Assembly (NCBI GenBank): GCA_023142625.1
Contig: JAGLJD010000120.1
Span: forward strand, 1-7,873
DNA: 7,873 bases
Source of the DNA: Candidatus Parcubacteria bacterium
GTDB lineage: Bacteria; Patescibacteriota; Patescibacteriia; JAACEG01
Direction of reading: 5' to 3'
Shown: one piece after another, positions 6,507-7,873 of the stretch
How the letters are laid out: the number at the start of each line of letters is the position of its first letter
Position numbering within the stretch: position 1 is the stretch's first letter
Position numbers and translations under genes: made by a program
The notes under the pieces: model-generated
The model's input: the letters and a program-made list of their open reading frames with translations, nothing else
Databases searched by the model: none
Told to the model about the DNA's origin: nothing

Positions 6507-6684
6507 TGTCTTTGCGAGGAGCTGAACGAGTGAAACGAGTGAGGTGCGACGAAGCAATCTCGTTAATAACCGCACAAACTATACAAAAATATAAACAAAA
6601 TTGTAATCATAGACTTGTTCGCCCAGTAATGAGATTGCTTCGTCGCTCTCTCTCACTGTGTTCGTTTGGCTCCTCGCAAAGACA
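6507..6684. repeat. Long imperfect inverted repeat, MITE-like, between divergent genes
   Basis: Two arms of 55 and 54 bases (6507-6561 and 6631-6684) face each other across 69 bases. The outer 16 bases (TGTCTTTGCGAGGAGC against 6669-6684) and inner 16 bases (GCGACGAAGCAATCTC, 6546-6561, against 6631-6646) are perfectly complementary; only the middles differ. The left middle holds ACGAGTG twice (6525-6531, 6535-6541). The right half plus flank (6618-6685) is related to the repeat at 5161-5245. The 69-base centre is AT-rich and I see no gene in it. The element has no transposase and no clear target-site duplication. A frame of about 70 codons across it is an accident of the repeat. In RNA it would fold into a very long hairpin. 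Confidence 0.85.
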
Positions 6685-6696
6685 GTGTAGAAAAAT

Positions 6697-6708
6697 TCGC
6701 AAAGACAG
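6697..6708 (+). repeat. Stray end copy of the repeat
   Basis: TCGCAAAGACAG at 6697-6708 exactly duplicates the outer end of the inverted repeat at 6674-6685, 23 bases away in the same orientation. It could be a remnant of another insertion. The rest of 6685-6749 shows no convincing promoter for the following gene; TTTAAT (6729-6734) is a weak -10 candidate with no -35. Confidence 0.6.
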
Positions 6709-6749
6709 ATGGGAAAGAAGGGTTTAAGTTTAATATCAAATTTAAAATT

Positions 6750-7873
6750 ATGTCAGAAATAAAAATAATATTAGAAAATAATCTTGGTAAAGAGATTATT
6801 TTTGAAGATCCTGTTAAAGACAAAAAAGACGATCCGGAATATTTTGATAATTTAAGAAAATCAGGAGCAAATCCGATGCCGCTTTCCGCCCCGCTTGGAA
6901 AGAAAATTAAATTATCAATATTCGGAGATTCTCACGGAAAAAAAATCGGGTTTTTTCTTGACGGAATTCCAAAAAATATTAAAATCAGCAAGAAAGAGAT
7001 ACAGGGCGAAGTTGACAAAAGAAGAAGCGTGAGTGGATTGTCAACCGCGCGGCAGGAAGCCGACGAAATACGAATTATCAGCGGAATTGAAAACGGGCAG
7101 ACAACTGGCGAAAAAATCAGGATAGAAATTTTTAACACGAGCATTCATTCAAAATCGTATGAAAATATAAGATTAACTCCGCGTCCGGGACATGCGGATT
7201 TTACCGCAAGGGCGAAATACGCCAGCGTTTTCGATTATCGCGGCGGCGGTTTCGCTTCTGGGCGAATGACTGCCTGTATGGTGGCTGCGGGCGCGATTGC
7301 AAAGAAAATTTTAAAAAATAGAGGCGTTGAGATCTGCGCTTTTACAAAACAGATTGGAAATATCGCGCTAAATAAAGAGTTAAGTTTTGCTGAAATCAAG
7401 AAAAACGCTTATTCTAATTTAGTAAGATGCCCAGATAAAGCGATTGCGGAAAAAATGGTTCAGGAGATAGAAAAGGCAAAAAGCAAAAAGGATTCTATCG
7501 GCGGAATTGTTGAATGCGTAATTGATGGCTTGCCTGTCGGTTTAGGCGAACCGCTGTTTAATTCCGTAGAAAGCGTTTTATCTCACGCTATGTTTTCAAT
7601 TCCAGCAGTAAAAGGCATGGAGTTCGGGGCTGGTTTTCATGCAGCCGCGATGCGCGGAAGCGAACATAACGACCCTTTTTATATTGATAAAAATGGAAAT
7701 ATTAAGACAAAAACAAACAGCTCAGGCGGAATTTTAGGAGGAATTACAAATTCAATGCCTGTTGTTTTTCGGCTGGCGATAAAACCGACTGCGTCAATCG
7801 GAATTAAGCAGGACACAGTAAATATTAAAACTCTAAAAAACGAAAAAATAACAATCAGCGGACGGCACGATCC
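6750..7873 (+). CDS. aroC: Chorismate synthase, partial at 3' end, with N-terminal extension
   Basis: Chorismate synthase uses reduced FMN to convert 5-enolpyruvylshikimate-3-phosphate to chorismate, the last shikimate-pathway step. 374 codons are visible before the window ends inside the GRHDP motif (371-374 seen), so perhaps 40-60 residues are missing. Key motifs are SIFGDSHG (56-63, active-site His62; the usual motif is FGESHG), RPGHADFTARAKY (145-157, second active-site His148), DYRGGGFASGRMT (162-174; the usual is GGGRSSARET, but GGGxFSGRLT forms occur in other bacteria), and VAAGAIAKKIL. Family members usually have only about 10 residues before the first motif; here there are about 50, starting from ATG at 6750. 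ATG at 6876 (residue 43) would give a normal N-terminus, but the upstream stretch reads like protein and has no stop. It diverges from the malic enzyme gene across a repeat-filled gap. No Shine-Dalgarno is visible. Confidence 0.95.
   Translation, partial: MSEIKIILENNLGKEIIFEDPVKDKKDDPEYFDNLRKSGANPMPLSAPLGKKIKLSIFGDSHGKKIGFFLDGIPKNIKISKKEIQGEVDKRRSVSGLSTARQEADEIRIISGIENGQTTGEKIRIEIFNTSIHSKSYENIRLTPRPGHADFTARAKYASVFDYRGGGFASGRMTACMVAAGAIAKKILKNRGVEICAFTKQIGNIALNKELSFAEIKKNAYSNLVRCPDKAIAEKMVQEIEKAKSKKDSIGGIVECVIDGLPVGLGEPLFNSVESVLSHAMFSIPAVKGMEFGAGFHAAAMRGSEHNDPFYIDKNGNIKTKTNSSGGILGGITNSMPVVFRLAIKPTASIGIKQDTVNIKTLKNEKITISGRHD

Noticed and set aside
6507..6684. CRISPR array
   Set aside because: Arms are inverted rather than direct, there are only two copies here and no regular spacers or cas genes.
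6506..6727. A 73-codon plus-strand open frame
   Set aside because: It spans both arms of the inverted repeat; its Arg-rich product is the translation of the repeat, and there is no start signal or domain.
6932..7144. A 70-codon minus-strand open frame
   Set aside because: It lies inside aroC, whose protein motifs (GDSHG, RRSVSG, STARQEADE) are unmistakable in the plus frame.

Overview
The window reads as a compact, AT-rich bacterial chromosome segment. The genes use ATG (one possibly GTG) starts, short gaps and almost no visible Shine-Dalgarno sequences. The FtsA and FtsZ types, small lineage-specific helical proteins, and GC-rich repeats of the 'TTTGCGAGGAG...GACGAAGC' kind suggest a Candidate Phyla Radiation (Patescibacteria, perhaps Parcubacteria-like) genome. 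That placement is inference from general resemblance. TGA ends ftsA, and FtsA's canonical FtsA-type C-terminal amphipathic helix ends right at that TGA, which argues against the TGA=Gly code of Gracilibacteria.

Positions 1-4716 form a plus-strand cell-division block. It starts with a seven-helix membrane protein of unknown function. Thirteen bases later comes a membrane-anchored HtrA/DegP-like protein with a PDZ domain, in which all three catalytic positions appear lost. After a 191-base gap with a promoter candidate and short repeats come ftsA (actin-like membrane anchor of the Z ring) and ftsZ (tubulin-like GTPase), then an 80-residue charged helical protein. A strong hairpin terminator (4744-4776) closes the block. 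No ftsQ is seen, although the single-pass pseudoprotease sits where ftsQ often lies.

Positions 4799-5149 encode a lone 116-residue helical protein of unknown function. The next gene is on the minus strand: a complete short malic enzyme (5234-6421) with a good extended -10 promoter. It is bracketed by related GC-rich repeats. The downstream copy (5161-5245) runs into the gene and supplies its last codons and stop. The upstream copy (6507-6684) is a long imperfect inverted repeat lying in the divergent intergenic region.

From 6750 to the window end a plus-strand chorismate synthase gene (aroC) runs off the edge. It carries an unusual N-terminal extension of about 50 residues before the FGDSHG motif. 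No CRISPR array, tRNA, rRNA or transposase was seen. The best candidates for something new are the HtrA-like pseudoprotease plus seven-helix protein next to ftsA-ftsZ, and the repeat family that forms the end of the malic enzyme gene.
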